A stretch of DNA of 35,452 bases. It comes from an uncultured Bacteroidota bacterium. Lineage in GTDB: Bacteria; Bacteroidota; Bacteroidia; Chitinophagales; Chitinophagaceae. The translations under genes were made by a program, and so were the position numbers. The stretch spans positions 1 to 35,452 of the forward strand of contig CAISPO010000050.1 of the NCBI GenBank assembly GCA_903887415.1, written 5' to 3'. The notes beneath the pieces were generated by a model that worked only from the letters and a program-made list of their open reading frames with translations, had not been told where the DNA came from and ran no database searches. Below are positions 24,346-31,998 of this stretch, one piece after another (the first letter of the stretch is position 1; every line of letters begins with the position of its first letter).

Positions 24346-24353
24346 TCATCACA

Positions 24354-24968
24354 ATGCACTCGGCCATGAAGAAAACACCATCCATACTAGATAGCGACAT
24401 ACTCAGCGAGCTGACGTTTGAGCCGCTCTCTAAAAAGAACTGGCCATTATTTGTTCAGTTATTTGGCGAGCGCGGCGCCTGTGGCAATTGCTGGTGCATG
24501 TACTTCCGGCTGAAGAAAGGCGACTTCATACAGGGCAAAGAAAACGATGGCAATAAGAACAGTATGAAAGAGCTGGTATGGGCCGGCCACCCTACTGGCG
24601 TACTGGGCATCTATGAAGGGCAGGCAATAGGGTGGTGTGCTTTTGCGCCACGGGAAGACCACTTAAAGCTGGAAAACTCGCGGGTGCACAAGCGTATAGA
24701 TGATACGCCCGTTTGGTCCGTTACCTGTTTCTTTATTGATAAGAATTTTCGGCGGATGGGCGTATCGGTAGCAATGTTGAAAGGCGTGATAGATATAGCC
24801 AGGAAGCAAAAAATAAAAGTGATTGAAGCATACCCAACAATACCCACACAGGAAAAGCTGCCAGATTCATTTGCCTGGATCGGCTTGTACCGGTCATTTG
24901 AAGATGCGGGCTTTAAGATAGCCGACCGTACCTCTAAGAATAGGCCAATGGTCCGCTATTATCTATAG
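24354..24968 (+). CDS. GNAT family N-acetyltransferase (GNCWCMYFR type)
   Basis: The chosen ATG at 24354 gives 204 residues; the next ATG at 24366 is also possible. Upstream in-frame codons overlap DinB and are rejected. Diagnostic segments are GACGNCWCMYFR near residue 40, a Cys-Trp-Cys pattern common to a GNAT subgroup, and then GVLGIYEGQAIGWCAFAPR. VTCFFIDKNFRRMGVSVAMLKGVIDIA is motif A with the acetyl-CoA loop RRMGVS, and IEAYPT and LYRSFEDAGFKI come near the end. The substrate is unknown. Its start is 8 bp after the DinB stop. It is convergent with the ankyrin/MORN gene, with only AT-rich TTTGGAATTTGG-type sequence between. Confidence 0.86.
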   Translation: MHSAMKKTPSILDSDILSELTFEPLSKKNWPLFVQLFGERGACGNCWCMYFRLKKGDFIQGKENDGNKNSMKELVWAGHPTGVLGIYEGQAIGWCAFAPREDHLKLENSRVHKRIDDTPVWSVTCFFIDKNFRRMGVSVAMLKGVIDIARKQKIKVIEAYPTIPTQEKLPDSFAWIGLYRSFEDAGFKIADRTSKNRPMVRYYL

Positions 24969-25023
24969 CAGGCAACCGGTGCCCCAACTTTGGAATTTGG
25001 ATTTTAGTTTTTGGAATTTCGAC

Positions 25024-26508
25024 TCAGTGGATCCCCGGATAGCCATCTTTGGGCTTGTCTTTCTCAAAATTTCCCGAATAGACCATCTTCCCGCCCTGCA
25101 TATAACATTCACCCTTGCCGCTTTTCACCCCGTCTTTCCAGTAGCCTTTATATAGTTTGCACTTCTTGCAGTAGCTGATACTCCTCTTGGCTTTTTTAGT
25201 GCCTATAGTGTAGATGCCATAGCCGTTCTTTCTGTCATTTTCAAAGTGCCCCTCGTATTTATCACCAGTCTTCCAGTAAAATATCCCCTCGCCGTTTTTC
25301 TGGTCATTGAGCCATTCGCCCTCATAGGCGTCTCCATTGTTGTAATAATAGCTGCCATGGCCGCTGCGCAGGTTGTTTACAAAGTGGCCTATATATTTGT
25401 CTTTATTGGTCCAGTAATAAGCGCCCTGCCCGGTACGTATATTTTTCTCGTAGTGCCCGTCATATTTTTCGCCGCTTTTCCAGTAGCAGGTGCCATGCCC
25501 GTCTAGCTGGTTATTGAGGAACTGCCCCGTATAACTGTGCCCTACTGCCCACTGGAATGTACCAGGACCATTCTCAAGGTCATCTTTCCATTCTCCTTTA
25601 TAAATGTCTCCATTCTCAAAGTAAAAACTGCCCTGCCCTGATTGTTTGTCATGTTCAAAATGCCCTACATATCTGTCGCAGCTAGCCCAGTTGAAAGCAC
25701 CCTCGCCCGAGCGTTCACCCTTTTCATAATGCCCTTCGTACTCATCGCCGTTTTTCCAGTAAAAGTGGCCCATGCCATCCTTGAGGCTGTTTTTCCAGCC
25801 GCCTTCATATTTGTTGCCGTTTGCAAAGTAAAAAACACCTTGCCCTGATAATTTGTCGTGTGCCAGCTCACCTTCATACCTGTCGCCCCAGCTCCAGGAA
25901 AATATACCCTTGCCTGACTTTTCATCTTTTTCCCAGCCGCCTTCGTAATGGCTGCTGTCGGCATAATAAAAAATGCCCTGACCCGACTTATCGCCATTGA
26001 GGAAATTGCCGAAGTATTTGTTGCCGCTATCATACGTCTGCGTACCATATCCGTCAGCTATTCCCAGTGTGCCGCCATGTTGCGTTAGTAATTGTTGTGC
26101 CTCGGTATGGTTGTTATGAATAGCCCAATACAGCGGAGTGTTTTTGGATGTTGCTGTTATGTAAAGAGCATTAACAGGAATGCCGCCTCTAAGGCAGCGG
26201 CCAATGAGCGCTGTATCGCCCTCGAAAGCTGCTTCGTGGAGCAAAGTCCAGCCTTGTTTGCTTGCGTCCGTAATGTTTGCGCCCTTGGTGAGCAAGTCGT
26301 TAAGTATATTCAGGTCCTTGGGCGACGGCTTCTCCAGCTCCGCTTTGTATAGCTCTATAGCAACCCTCTTCTTGTGCTCTGGAGTATTGTTGGTATCGAT
26401 GGCAGGTTTGTTGCTGATCTTTTTTCCGCTTTTCGCTTTTTGAGCGGTAGCCCCGATGCTAAAAAGCAAGAATAAAACAATAAGGACGCTCAACACACTG
26501 TTATTCAT
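25024..26508 (-). CDS. Exported ankyrin and MORN-repeat protein
   Basis: The 494-residue product has a signal peptide (MNNSVLSVLIVLFLLFSIGATAQ) and a basic linker. Two or three ankyrin repeats follow at about 70-145 (QGWTLLHEAAFEGDTALIGRCL, NTPLYWAIHNNHTEAQQLL). Then come about 14 MORN repeats of 23 residues from about 160 to the end, each like YEGGWKNSLKDGMGHFYW. Unit 12 is interrupted by a Cys-containing insert (GTKKAKRSISYCKKC). MORN repeats form beta-hairpin solenoids that bind lipids or proteins. Function unknown. At DNA level the repeats form a 69-bp tandem array, diverged enough to suggest long-standing selection. An exact TAACTTTG promoter box lies 40 bp upstream. Confidence 0.9.
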   Translation of the reverse strand: MNNSVLSVLIVLFLLFSIGATAQKAKSGKKISNKPAIDTNNTPEHKKRVAIELYKAELEKPSPKDLNILNDLLTKGANITDASKQGWTLLHEAAFEGDTALIGRCLRGGIPVNALYITATSKNTPLYWAIHNNHTEAQQLLTQHGGTLGIADGYGTQTYDSGNKYFGNFLNGDKSGQGIFYYADSSHYEGGWEKDEKSGKGIFSWSWGDRYEGELAHDKLSGQGVFYFANGNKYEGGWKNSLKDGMGHFYWKNGDEYEGHYEKGERSGEGAFNWASCDRYVGHFEHDKQSGQGSFYFENGDIYKGEWKDDLENGPGTFQWAVGHSYTGQFLNNQLDGHGTCYWKSGEKYDGHYEKNIRTGQGAYYWTNKDKYIGHFVNNLRSGHGSYYYNNGDAYEGEWLNDQKNGEGIFYWKTGDKYEGHFENDRKNGYGIYTIGTKKAKRSISYCKKCKLYKGYWKDGVKSGKGECYMQGGKMVYSGNFEKDKPKDGYPGIH

Positions 26509-26547
26509 TATTCAAATACAAAATTTATTCCTGGAACTGCCAGTAAG

Positions 26548-26555
26548 CAAAGTTA
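26548..26555 (-). promoter_or_regulatory. Bacteroidota -7 box TAACTTTG before the ankyrin/MORN gene
   Basis: On the minus strand, TAACTTTG matches TAnnTTTG exactly. It gives a leader of about 35 nt to the ATG at 26508. Confidence 0.55.
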
Positions 26556-26610
26556 GTTAAGTTAATGAATTCAATGTTATCGATACATAAACGGCACAGC
26601 GGCCAGGCAC

Positions 26611-26648
26611 AAAAAAGCGTAGCGGCACATGATAATGAACCGCTACGC
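26611..26648 (-). terminator. Terminator after the T9SS cargo gene
   Basis: On the minus strand, GCGTAGCGG (26648-26640) pairs with CCGCTACGC (26625-26617) around a 14-nt loop and is followed by six T residues. It lies 20 bp after the stop of the gene ending at 26669 and upstream of the ankyrin/MORN promoter. Confidence 0.88.
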
Positions 26649-26668
26649 TACAAAGATTTTAAAAAAAG

Positions 26669-27706
26669 TTACTCTACCTCAATTTTCCTGGTGATTGATT
26701 CATCCCCAGACTGCAGGTGGAGTATGTATAGTCCCTTCGCAAGGCCGGTCGTGTTGTAAGCTATGTGTTGTGCAATCTGGCCGGAACCATCAGCGATCAC
26801 GGCCACCTGCCGACCTAACATATCTATCAGCGTAATGCGGACGTTGTCGTTTGTTTTATTATCATAGTCAACATTGAGTTCGTTTTGAACTGGGTTCGGA
26901 TATACACTTAATGACGAGGCTATACCATTCACGAGCGGTACCCCGGCAGCCTGCACCTCGTAAGGCGCATAGGACACCAACTGATAACTGGATGACGACG
27001 CTCCAAATTGAGTTACAAAACTAATAGTCAATATTGCAGTATGATAGCCCGAAACGTACCACGCGTAAGTGCTGATGTTAAAAGTATCGATCGTGGGCGT
27101 TCCGAACAGATCGGTACTATCTGTGAAAACCTGTGTGCTGTGTACCCGTAATGCATTCGTAAATGTGATACCTGTGGGCAGATTTAAGGTGCCATAGCCG
27201 TCGCATACCACATGTACCGAACCAATTTCGTTCGCGGTAGCCAGTGAGAAGGTAAGTGTGCCGGAATAGCTGTCATCAAATGAATCAAGATAGGTAAATG
27301 GATACCGGATCTCATCCATAGGATCCGTTGACAATACGAGATTTGTATCCGCCGCCTGGTAATAACCTACCTGTGATAATTTGGCAGAGTCCGCAAGAAT
27401 ATATTGTACCAGGTCGGACTGAGGAGAAGTAATGGCCAGGGTTGTGCCTGGGAACATAGCGCAATGAGGTGTTGACAAACACGATACCGCCTTGCCTGTA
27501 TCGAGCGACGTGGTAACAAGAGATGTGAAATCCCAGGTCTGGGCCGGACCGCCATTTCGTGGCGTTACCGTATCTGGCGCACAATTGACGACCGCAAAAG
27601 CGTCTCCGATTTGCGGGTTAAAATTAGCAGCAGTAAGCGTTGACTGCGCATAGGACGTGATAGTGCATCCTATTAAGATTAGCGAGGGCAATAGTTTTTT
27701 GTACAT
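26669..27706 (-). CDS. T9SS type A sorting domain protein
   Basis: The 345-residue product has a signal peptide (MYKKLLPSLILIGCTITSYAQ) and a beta-rich N-terminal body. The C-terminal 75 residues form a type IX secretion sorting domain: SLSVYPNPVQNELNVDY, then VRITLIDMLGRQVAVI, then the final YNTTGLAKGLYILHLQSG and ITRKIEVE. The protein should therefore be carried across the outer membrane by the T9SS and anchored or released. The body has FTSLVTTSLDTG-type strands and resembles uncharacterised secreted beta-sandwich proteins. I see no enzyme motif. It has its own exact TATCTTTG promoter and a strong terminator, so it is monocistronic. Confidence 0.9.
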   Translation of the reverse strand: MYKKLLPSLILIGCTITSYAQSTLTAANFNPQIGDAFAVVNCAPDTVTPRNGGPAQTWDFTSLVTTSLDTGKAVSCLSTPHCAMFPGTTLAITSPQSDLVQYILADSAKLSQVGYYQAADTNLVLSTDPMDEIRYPFTYLDSFDDSYSGTLTFSLATANEIGSVHVVCDGYGTLNLPTGITFTNALRVHSTQVFTDSTDLFGTPTIDTFNISTYAWYVSGYHTAILTISFVTQFGASSSSYQLVSYAPYEVQAAGVPLVNGIASSLSVYPNPVQNELNVDYDNKTNDNVRITLIDMLGRQVAVIADGSGQIAQHIAYNTTGLAKGLYILHLQSGDESITRKIEVE

Positions 27707-27732
27707 AATATGGTTTTTGGTAATTAATTGTG

Positions 27733-27740
27733 CAAAGATA
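27733..27740 (-). promoter_or_regulatory. Bacteroidota -7 box TATCTTTG before the T9SS cargo gene
   Basis: On the minus strand, TATCTTTG matches TAnnTTTG exactly, 26 bp before the ATG at 27706. Confidence 0.55.
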
Positions 27741-27782
27741 CTTAAATACGCCCATCATATTGCACGAATATTTTGGAATTTG

Positions 27783-28415
27783 TTATTTACCCCATTTTTT
27801 AAAATCATGCTCTATATCCCCTAAGACATTGTAAAAGCTCTTTGCCCAGTAGTTGCGGAACCCAAAGCCACCAGCGCCACCGGTCATTTGATTGGTAAGC
27901 AATACCTTTTTACTGCCCATATCCACAAATGTGACCCACATAGACGCCTCCACTTTGTCTTTGCTCATGCCCTCCACAAAAAACAACAGGCCTATGCCGG
28001 TTTTGCCTTTGAAGTCGTAACCAGCCACAATAGTTGATATCATATCTGCAGTCAGCAACTGGTAAGCATCTGTTTTCTCTGTAAAATATTCAGCTGTTGA
28101 TTTGTCATTTGCTGCTTGCGTTACGTCTGTAGCATAGGTCACATTATCGCGGTGTACTGCATCAGCAACATTGTACTTCTTTTGTTCAGCTACGAAGAGA
28201 TTATTCCACGCAGGAAAATATTTTGACCGCATATCATTGTTGGTGATCGTGCCGGCGTCCTTGAATTGCGCCGCGCTGCCAATGAACTTCAGATGCGTAA
28301 AATCAAGGCCCAGCCATGTTATTGGGGCGCTGCCAAAGATGTCGGATTTTGCCTGGCAAAAGCCGTTAAACGAGGCGTTAATAACTAAAAGGAAAAGAAG
28401 CAGTGTTTTTTTCAT
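27783..28415 (-). CDS. Exported protein of unknown function, paralogue A
   Basis: The 210-residue product has a signal peptide (MKKTLLLFLLVINASFNGFCQ) and a mature domain with the phrases GSAPITWLGLDFTHLKFIG, YFPAWNNLFVAEQKKYNV, HRDNV, AYQLLTADM, GIGLLFFVEGMSK, VTFVDMGSKKVLL and GFGFRNYWAKSFYNVL. I do not recognise a named family. It has no lipobox after the signal. It is a close relative of the gene directly upstream (28465-29115), separated by 49 bp on the same strand, so the two look like a tandem duplication and are probably co-transcribed. The phrase VDMGSKKVLL plus the GG-rich linker suggests a beta-hairpin exposed region, but no activity can be inferred. Confidence 0.8.
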   Translation of the reverse strand: MKKTLLLFLLVINASFNGFCQAKSDIFGSAPITWLGLDFTHLKFIGSAAQFKDAGTITNNDMRSKYFPAWNNLFVAEQKKYNVADAVHRDNVTYATDVTQAANDKSTAEYFTEKTDAYQLLTADMISTIVAGYDFKGKTGIGLLFFVEGMSKDKVEASMWVTFVDMGSKKVLLTNQMTGGAGGFGFRNYWAKSFYNVLGDIEHDFKKWGK

Positions 28416-28464
28416 TTTGCATTGTTTTTATGACATGAAAAAATATATCAGAGCCGCTAAATTA

Positions 28465-29115
28465 TTAAATATTTGAAAACCTGGGGCTGTACTGCCAATT
28501 ATAAAAATCTTTTTCCATACTCCGAAGTATATTGGAAAATGCTCCGGCCCAGAAATTCCGAAACCCCGCTCCACCGGCTTTACCCGTCATCCGCTCTGTC
28601 ATCAACACTTTTTTGGTACTCATATCAACAAGGGTCACCCAAACAGATGCTTCCCTTTTGGGCTTGTCCATTCCTTCAACGAAGAAGATCAGCCCGATGC
28701 CCTTATTTCTCCCGAAATTATATCCGGCAATAAACCTGGACACACTATCTGCCGTAAGTAATTGATATTCAGATTTATTATCGGTAATGTATGTCCTGGC
28801 AGACCTATTATTCTCATTTTGAGTTGCCTCCATAGCATAACCAACAAAGTCGCGGTGAACGGCACGGGCAATGTTGAATTTATACTGTTCGTTAAAGATC
28901 AGGTCGTTCCATGAGGGGAAATATTCGGACTGAAGGTTGTGGTCAGAAACAAGACCTTCATTGTTATATTGAGATGCTTTTCCGACGAATTTTAAATGGC
29001 TCAGATCGAGCCCCAGCCATGTTATAGGGGCATTGCCAAATATATCTGCCTTTGTTTGTGCGTAGCCAGATGTGGTGATAAAAGCGGCGAGAAGTATGAT
29101 TGTGTATTTTTTCAG
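28465..29115 (-). CDS. Exported protein of unknown function, paralogue B, apparent CTG start
   Basis: Reading back from the TAA at 28467-28465, the frame stays open far beyond the first ATG (28833) and aligns with paralogue A over its whole length (GNAPITWLGLDLSHLKFVG, YFPSWNDLIFNEQYKFNI, HRDF, GIGLIFFVEGMDK, GFRNFWAGAFSNIL). It reaches the signal peptide LKKYTIILLAAFITTSGYAQ. At the point where A has ATG-AAA-AAA, this gene has CTG-AAA-AAA at 29115. No in-frame ATG, GTG or TTG was found upstream near that point. CTG is therefore the likely start, giving 216 residues, unless a point change has inactivated initiation. An internal start at 28833 would remove the signal and about half the domain. 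Confidence 0.65.
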   Translation of the reverse strand: MKKYTIILLAAFITTSGYAQTKADIFGNAPITWLGLDLSHLKFVGKASQYNNEGLVSDHNLQSEYFPSWNDLIFNEQYKFNIARAVHRDFVGYAMEATQNENNRSARTYITDNKSEYQLLTADSVSRFIAGYNFGRNKGIGLIFFVEGMDKPKREASVWVTLVDMSTKKVLMTERMTGKAGGAGFRNFWAGAFSNILRSMEKDFYNWQYSPRFSNI

Positions 29116-29187
29116 ATGGCCTGTTTTTTTAGAAAAATAGTAAATATTTCGGTAAGCAAGAATGATTTTGACGTATGAGTACGATCA

Positions 29188-29577
29188 TTATTTTAATCCA
29201 CCATATCTGTAGACAGCCACCACTATTACGACAGAAAGTATAAAAAATACCACCGCCAATAATTTTGTCTGCAAGGGATACTGATGCAAAAAAGGGAGTC
29301 TGCCATTTGCGTCATTTAAAGACTCAGTAAGTTTTGGCAATTCTTTATTTTCTTTCTGGAGATCGCCATATTCCTTTAGAATGGCTATTGCTTTTTCTGC
29401 ATCCTCTTCCCGGGTTAGTAATTTTGCTTCATGGCAGGTGTAACCCATTTCAGGTCTTTCCCGGACCATATATTCATCCTGTATAACACATTCTATACCT
29501 TCTGTTTCCAGTCGGCCCTTAGCAATGTAAAGGTTTTGCAGGTCTGAAAAAGTCATTATAATAACCAGTGAACTCAT
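29188..29577 (-). CDS. DUF2007-type signal-transducing protein with C-terminal membrane helix
   Basis: The start chosen is the ATG at 29577 (129 residues); a TTG at 29592 is less likely. The N-terminal 70 residues match DUF2007 (PII-like fold): SLVIIMTFSDLQNLYIAKGRLETEGIECVIQDE, then HEAKLLTREEDAEKAIAILKEYG. A charged linker and one membrane segment (LLAVVFFILSVVIVVAVY, residues about 107-124) follow. Such proteins are thought to sense or carry small signals, but no ligand is established. The stop is 72 bp upstream of the CTG-start paralogue on the same strand. Confidence 0.8.
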   Translation of the reverse strand: MSSLVIIMTFSDLQNLYIAKGRLETEGIECVIQDEYMVRERPEMGYTCHEAKLLTREEDAEKAIAILKEYGDLQKENKELPKLTESLNDANGRLPFLHQYPLQTKLLAVVFFILSVVIVVAVYRYGGLK

Positions 29578-29656
29578 TAAGCTAAGGTACAATAAAGGGT
29601 TTACTTAGATATTGCTGTCTATGGGAGAGGCGGATAACAGGCTATTGGTCCGATTG

Positions 29657-30871
29657 CTAGTCTCCCAATGAAAATTGCAGGCGGCTAAAACGCAATGCCA
29701 TTATATACATAAAGGCAGGCATGAGCTGAATGATCACGCGGTCCATCGATGTATGCACATGCCAGTCAAGGCCTTTGGGAGTGATTATATATACAAAAAA
29801 ATAACCCAGCAAGCAGCATAGCAGCGCTAGTATGTTCCTATCCGGCCACCGCTTTTCGGCAATGCAAAAGATGGGATAAATAATAAGGCCTATTTTAATA
29901 GGTATGTAAAAGTGATTAAAGTTGTAGGTAAGATAATCCCATACTAAAGCGTAACGCGAGCCATCCATAAGCAGGTCGCCCGTTTTCGTACCCTGCCCTT
30001 CGACAATATCATTGGCAGGTGCCGCGCTTTTGAAGACAATGAGCGTAAGTACCGGTAAGGCGATGCCTGCGAGAAAGTATTTCCAGCGGCCATCAGCAAA
30101 CAAGGTTTTGAAATTGAACAGAATAAAAATACCAGCCAGCATATTGCCCTCATTTTTTACCCATGCGCAGCATCCCAGCAAAGCAGCAGTTGCCAAAACC
30201 GCGGCAGGCTTTTTCCCGGCCTCTTCGATGCAGATAAAGGCACATAGAAAAAGAAACGCCAGCGGCACATCGGCATATTGCCCTAGTCCGCGCTCAAGAT
30301 AAAAATCGTCTGTAATGATGAGGAAAAAGATGAGGGCGGCAACAGGCAGGTTTCTGCGGTACAGCGCAAGGAATATGCTCACCGGTACCAGCAGCATGAT
30401 ACAATAACCGAGCACGAACGGCACCACAAAGTTGTCGCAGCCGGTAAGCCTGCGCAGAAAAGCTATGGAAGAACAGAGATAAAGTGGGTAATCGGCATGC
30501 ATCATGGGGTTTATGGAAAACAGGAATTTCCTGTAATCAGGTTGTTGCAGGAATTTCGCGTGGTAGTTCCATATGGTCCAGGAGTCCCAGTAGCCGTATT
30601 GCGGCTCTATGTAAAAGCTTTTATTGGTGATGATGATAAGCCCGGCAACCAATATTGCATACGACCAGCCTATGCGGGCCTTACCTAACCCGGTCGTTTC
30701 CGCATTGGATATATTTTTGCACGGCCATCTGTAACTGAAATACCCAAAAACGATGACCAGCAATACCGTAACTATAAACGGCAGGCCCACCACCAGCGAG
30801 AGGTAGTAAAGCATACTGGCAAAACCCATCAGTATGGGCAGCCACATAATACTGAAGAGGCTTTTCTGCAT
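29657..30871 (-). CDS. GT-C-like multi-pass membrane protein (ArnT/PMT-like glycosyltransferase candidate)
   Basis: The 404-residue product has roughly ten hydrophobic segments. Between the second and third it has QYGYWDSWTIWNYHAKFL (about 91-108) and HADYPLYLCSS (about 125-135). A later loop has ERGLGQYADVPLAFLF and WVKNEG. Acidic-aromatic loops next to a membrane helix, WDSW and YADVPLA, recall GT-C glycosyltransferases that use lipid-linked sugars. I cannot name a subfamily and the donor and acceptor are unknown. The stop of a small lipoprotein gene lies only 3 bp upstream of its ATG, so the two are one operon. Confidence 0.65.
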   Translation of the reverse strand: MQKSLFSIMWLPILMGFASMLYYLSLVVGLPFIVTVLLVIVFGYFSYRWPCKNISNAETTGLGKARIGWSYAILVAGLIIITNKSFYIEPQYGYWDSWTIWNYHAKFLQQPDYRKFLFSINPMMHADYPLYLCSSIAFLRRLTGCDNFVVPFVLGYCIMLLVPVSIFLALYRRNLPVAALIFFLIITDDFYLERGLGQYADVPLAFLFLCAFICIEEAGKKPAAVLATAALLGCCAWVKNEGNMLAGIFILFNFKTLFADGRWKYFLAGIALPVLTLIVFKSAAPANDIVEGQGTKTGDLLMDGSRYALVWDYLTYNFNHFYIPIKIGLIIYPIFCIAEKRWPDRNILALLCCLLGYFFVYIITPKGLDWHVHTSMDRVIIQLMPAFMYIMALRFSRLQFSLGD

Positions 30872-30874
30872 GGT

Positions 30875-31255
30875 CTATAGTCGGCGTATTAATACGTACT
30901 GAAATTTATCATCTTTATATTGACAGAGCACTGCCGAATTTTTAAACATCGTGTCAGTAGTGCCGTTGGGAGATCCCAAAGATGTCAGCAGCAGTGTGGT
31001 GTCATTTCCGGCGGGGTTTGGCGCTATAAGTTTCACTGGTGTAAGATAGTAGCTTACGTACTCAGGGAACAGGTCGGCACCGGGCACATCACATTTCAAC
31101 ACAAGGCGGGCGCCCAGTGGAAAGTACTTATTCATACTGGTCATTGCTCCGCGGATGCGGTCCACATCGGTGGGCTTATCAAATTTTACGGTATAACAAT
31201 AAGTGGCCACACAGGCAGAGAGTGCAAGCAGAATAAGCACAACCCAGTTTTTCAT
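30875..31255 (-). CDS. Small lipoprotein paired with the GT-C-like protein
   Basis: The start is set at the ATG at 31255 (126 residues), which gives MKNWVVLILLALSACVA with lipobox LSAC and Cys15. A longer frame to 31291 would add 12 residues before it. The mature domain carries CDVPGADLFPEYVSYYLTPVKLIAP, a beta-rich region, and ends FQYVLIRRL. I do not recognise a family. The gene overlaps no other and its stop is 3 bp before the GT-C-like gene, so a partner or regulatory role with that protein is possible (inference). Confidence 0.7.
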   Translation of the reverse strand: MKNWVVLILLALSACVATYCYTVKFDKPTDVDRIRGAMTSMNKYFPLGARLVLKCDVPGADLFPEYVSYYLTPVKLIAPNPAGNDTTLLLTSLGSPNGTTDTMFKNSAVLCQYKDDKFQYVLIRRL

Positions 31256-31272
31256 TTCCGCAAAATACAATA

Positions 31273-31298
31273 ATATGGATAAACAGGTCAATCCATAT
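31273..31298. repeat. Perfect 8-bp inverted repeat ATATGGAT/ATCCATAT
   Basis: ATATGGAT (31273-31280) and ATCCATAT (31291-31298) are exact inverted copies 10 bp apart, lying 18 bp upstream of the lipoprotein ATG on one side and 21 bp before a TACCTTTG box on the other. This is a candidate operator. Confidence 0.5.
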
Positions 31299-31319
31299 GC
31301 ACAATTCGGAAAAATCCCC

Positions 31320-31327
31320 TACCTTTG
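31320..31327 (+). promoter_or_regulatory. Bacteroidota -7 box TACCTTTG, upstream copy
   Basis: An exact TAnnTTTG match, 115 bp before the second, better promoter of the S10 operon. No TTTG is visible at -33. It may be a first promoter of the operon or a remnant left when the usual upstream genes were moved. Confidence 0.45.
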
Positions 31328-31411
31328 CGCTCCCTTTAAAAGTTGCTGATCTCAATACTGGCAATACTTTAGAGGGGTAGAGAAAAGAATTTAAAATTTC
31401 TCAAAGAAAAG

Positions 31412-31442
31412 TTTGCTGAATCAAAACAACTCATTACCTTTG
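31412..31442 (+). promoter_or_regulatory. rpsJ: Promoter of the S10 operon, TTTG-N19-TACCTTTG
   Basis: TTTG at 31412-31415 and TACCTTTG at 31435-31442 match the Bacteroidota -33 and -7 elements exactly with 19 bp between them. Transcription would start near 31449, leaving a leader of about 92 nt before rpsJ. The leader has AGCTCT twice and may carry feedback control, as the E. coli S10 leader does through L4 (inference). Confidence 0.8.
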
Positions 31443-31540
31443 CAGTCCCAAATTTTTGGAGATGGAGCATGCCATTAAAAGCAGCTCTGAGTAAGAATAA
31501 AGTTGGAGTATAAAGCTCTTTACATAAAAAGCAAGAAAAG

Positions 31541-31846
31541 ATGTCACAGCGTATCAGAATAAAGCTAAAATCTTACGACCACAACCTGGTTGACAAATCA
31601 GCAGATAAGATCGTTAAGACTGTTCGCAATACAGGAGCAGTGGTTACAGGCCCTATTCCGTTGCCTACAGAGAAGAAGATCTTTACCGTATTGCGCTCTC
31701 CGCACGTTAACAAGAAGAGCCGTGAGCAGTTTCAGTTGTGCACACACAAGCGCCTGCTGGACATCTATACTTCTTCTTCGCGTACAGTTGATGCTCTTTC
31801 CAAGCTCGATCTGCCAAGTGGGGTAGAAGTAGAAATAAAAGCGTAA
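31541..31846 (+). CDS. rpsJ: 30S ribosomal protein S10 (NusE)
   Basis: S10 is part of the 30S head and, with NusB, of the antitermination complex. The 101-residue product has the standard start [14 protein letters not shown] and [29 protein letters not shown], the ring-to-loop signature [23 protein letters not shown], and the end GVEVEIKA. It is the first gene of the S10 operon in the window. The usual upstream neighbours fusA and rpsG are absent; instead a divergent lipoprotein gene lies upstream, and rpsJ has its own promoter. Confidence 0.98.
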   Translation: MSQRIRIKLKSYDHNLVDKSADKIVKTVRNTGAVVTGPIPLPTEKKIFTVLRSPHVNKKSREQFQLCTHKRLLDIYTSSSRTVDALSKLDLPSGVEVEIKA

Positions 31847-31850
31847 CAGT

Positions 31851-31915
31851 GGAATTTGGAATTGGGGATTAGGAATTGGTTCCTTGGAATTTGGTTTTTG
31901 ATCTTTGGTTTTTGG
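31851..31915 (+). repeat. TTGGAATT-type repeat in the rpsJ-rplC spacer
   Basis: Spaced units such as GGAATTTGG and GGAATTGG fill the spacer. The 22-mer at 31856-31877 recurs at 33276-33297 with 20 of 22 positions identical. The rest of the 152-bp spacer holds a TTTGG-rich stretch and a TCCGGGCGCT word at 31970-31979 just before rplC. Confidence 0.65.
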
Positions 31916-31998
31916 TTCATAGTTCTTTAAAAAATTGAAAAACAGTTTATCCCGGCCACACAAACAGGCTCCGGGCGCTGAACTAAAATATAATAATA

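Noticed and set aside
24207-24353. Upstream extension of the second GNAT protein
   Set aside because: It overlaps the 3' part of DinB in another frame and adds unconserved residues.
25060-26040. Tandem DNA repeats as a non-coding satellite
   Set aside because: The 69-bp period corresponds exactly to 23-residue MORN units in an intact reading frame.
31328-31434. Possible tRNA gene behind the TACCTTTG box
   Set aside because: Such boxes often precede tRNA genes in this phylum, but no acceptor stem, T-arm or CCA-type end could be found here.
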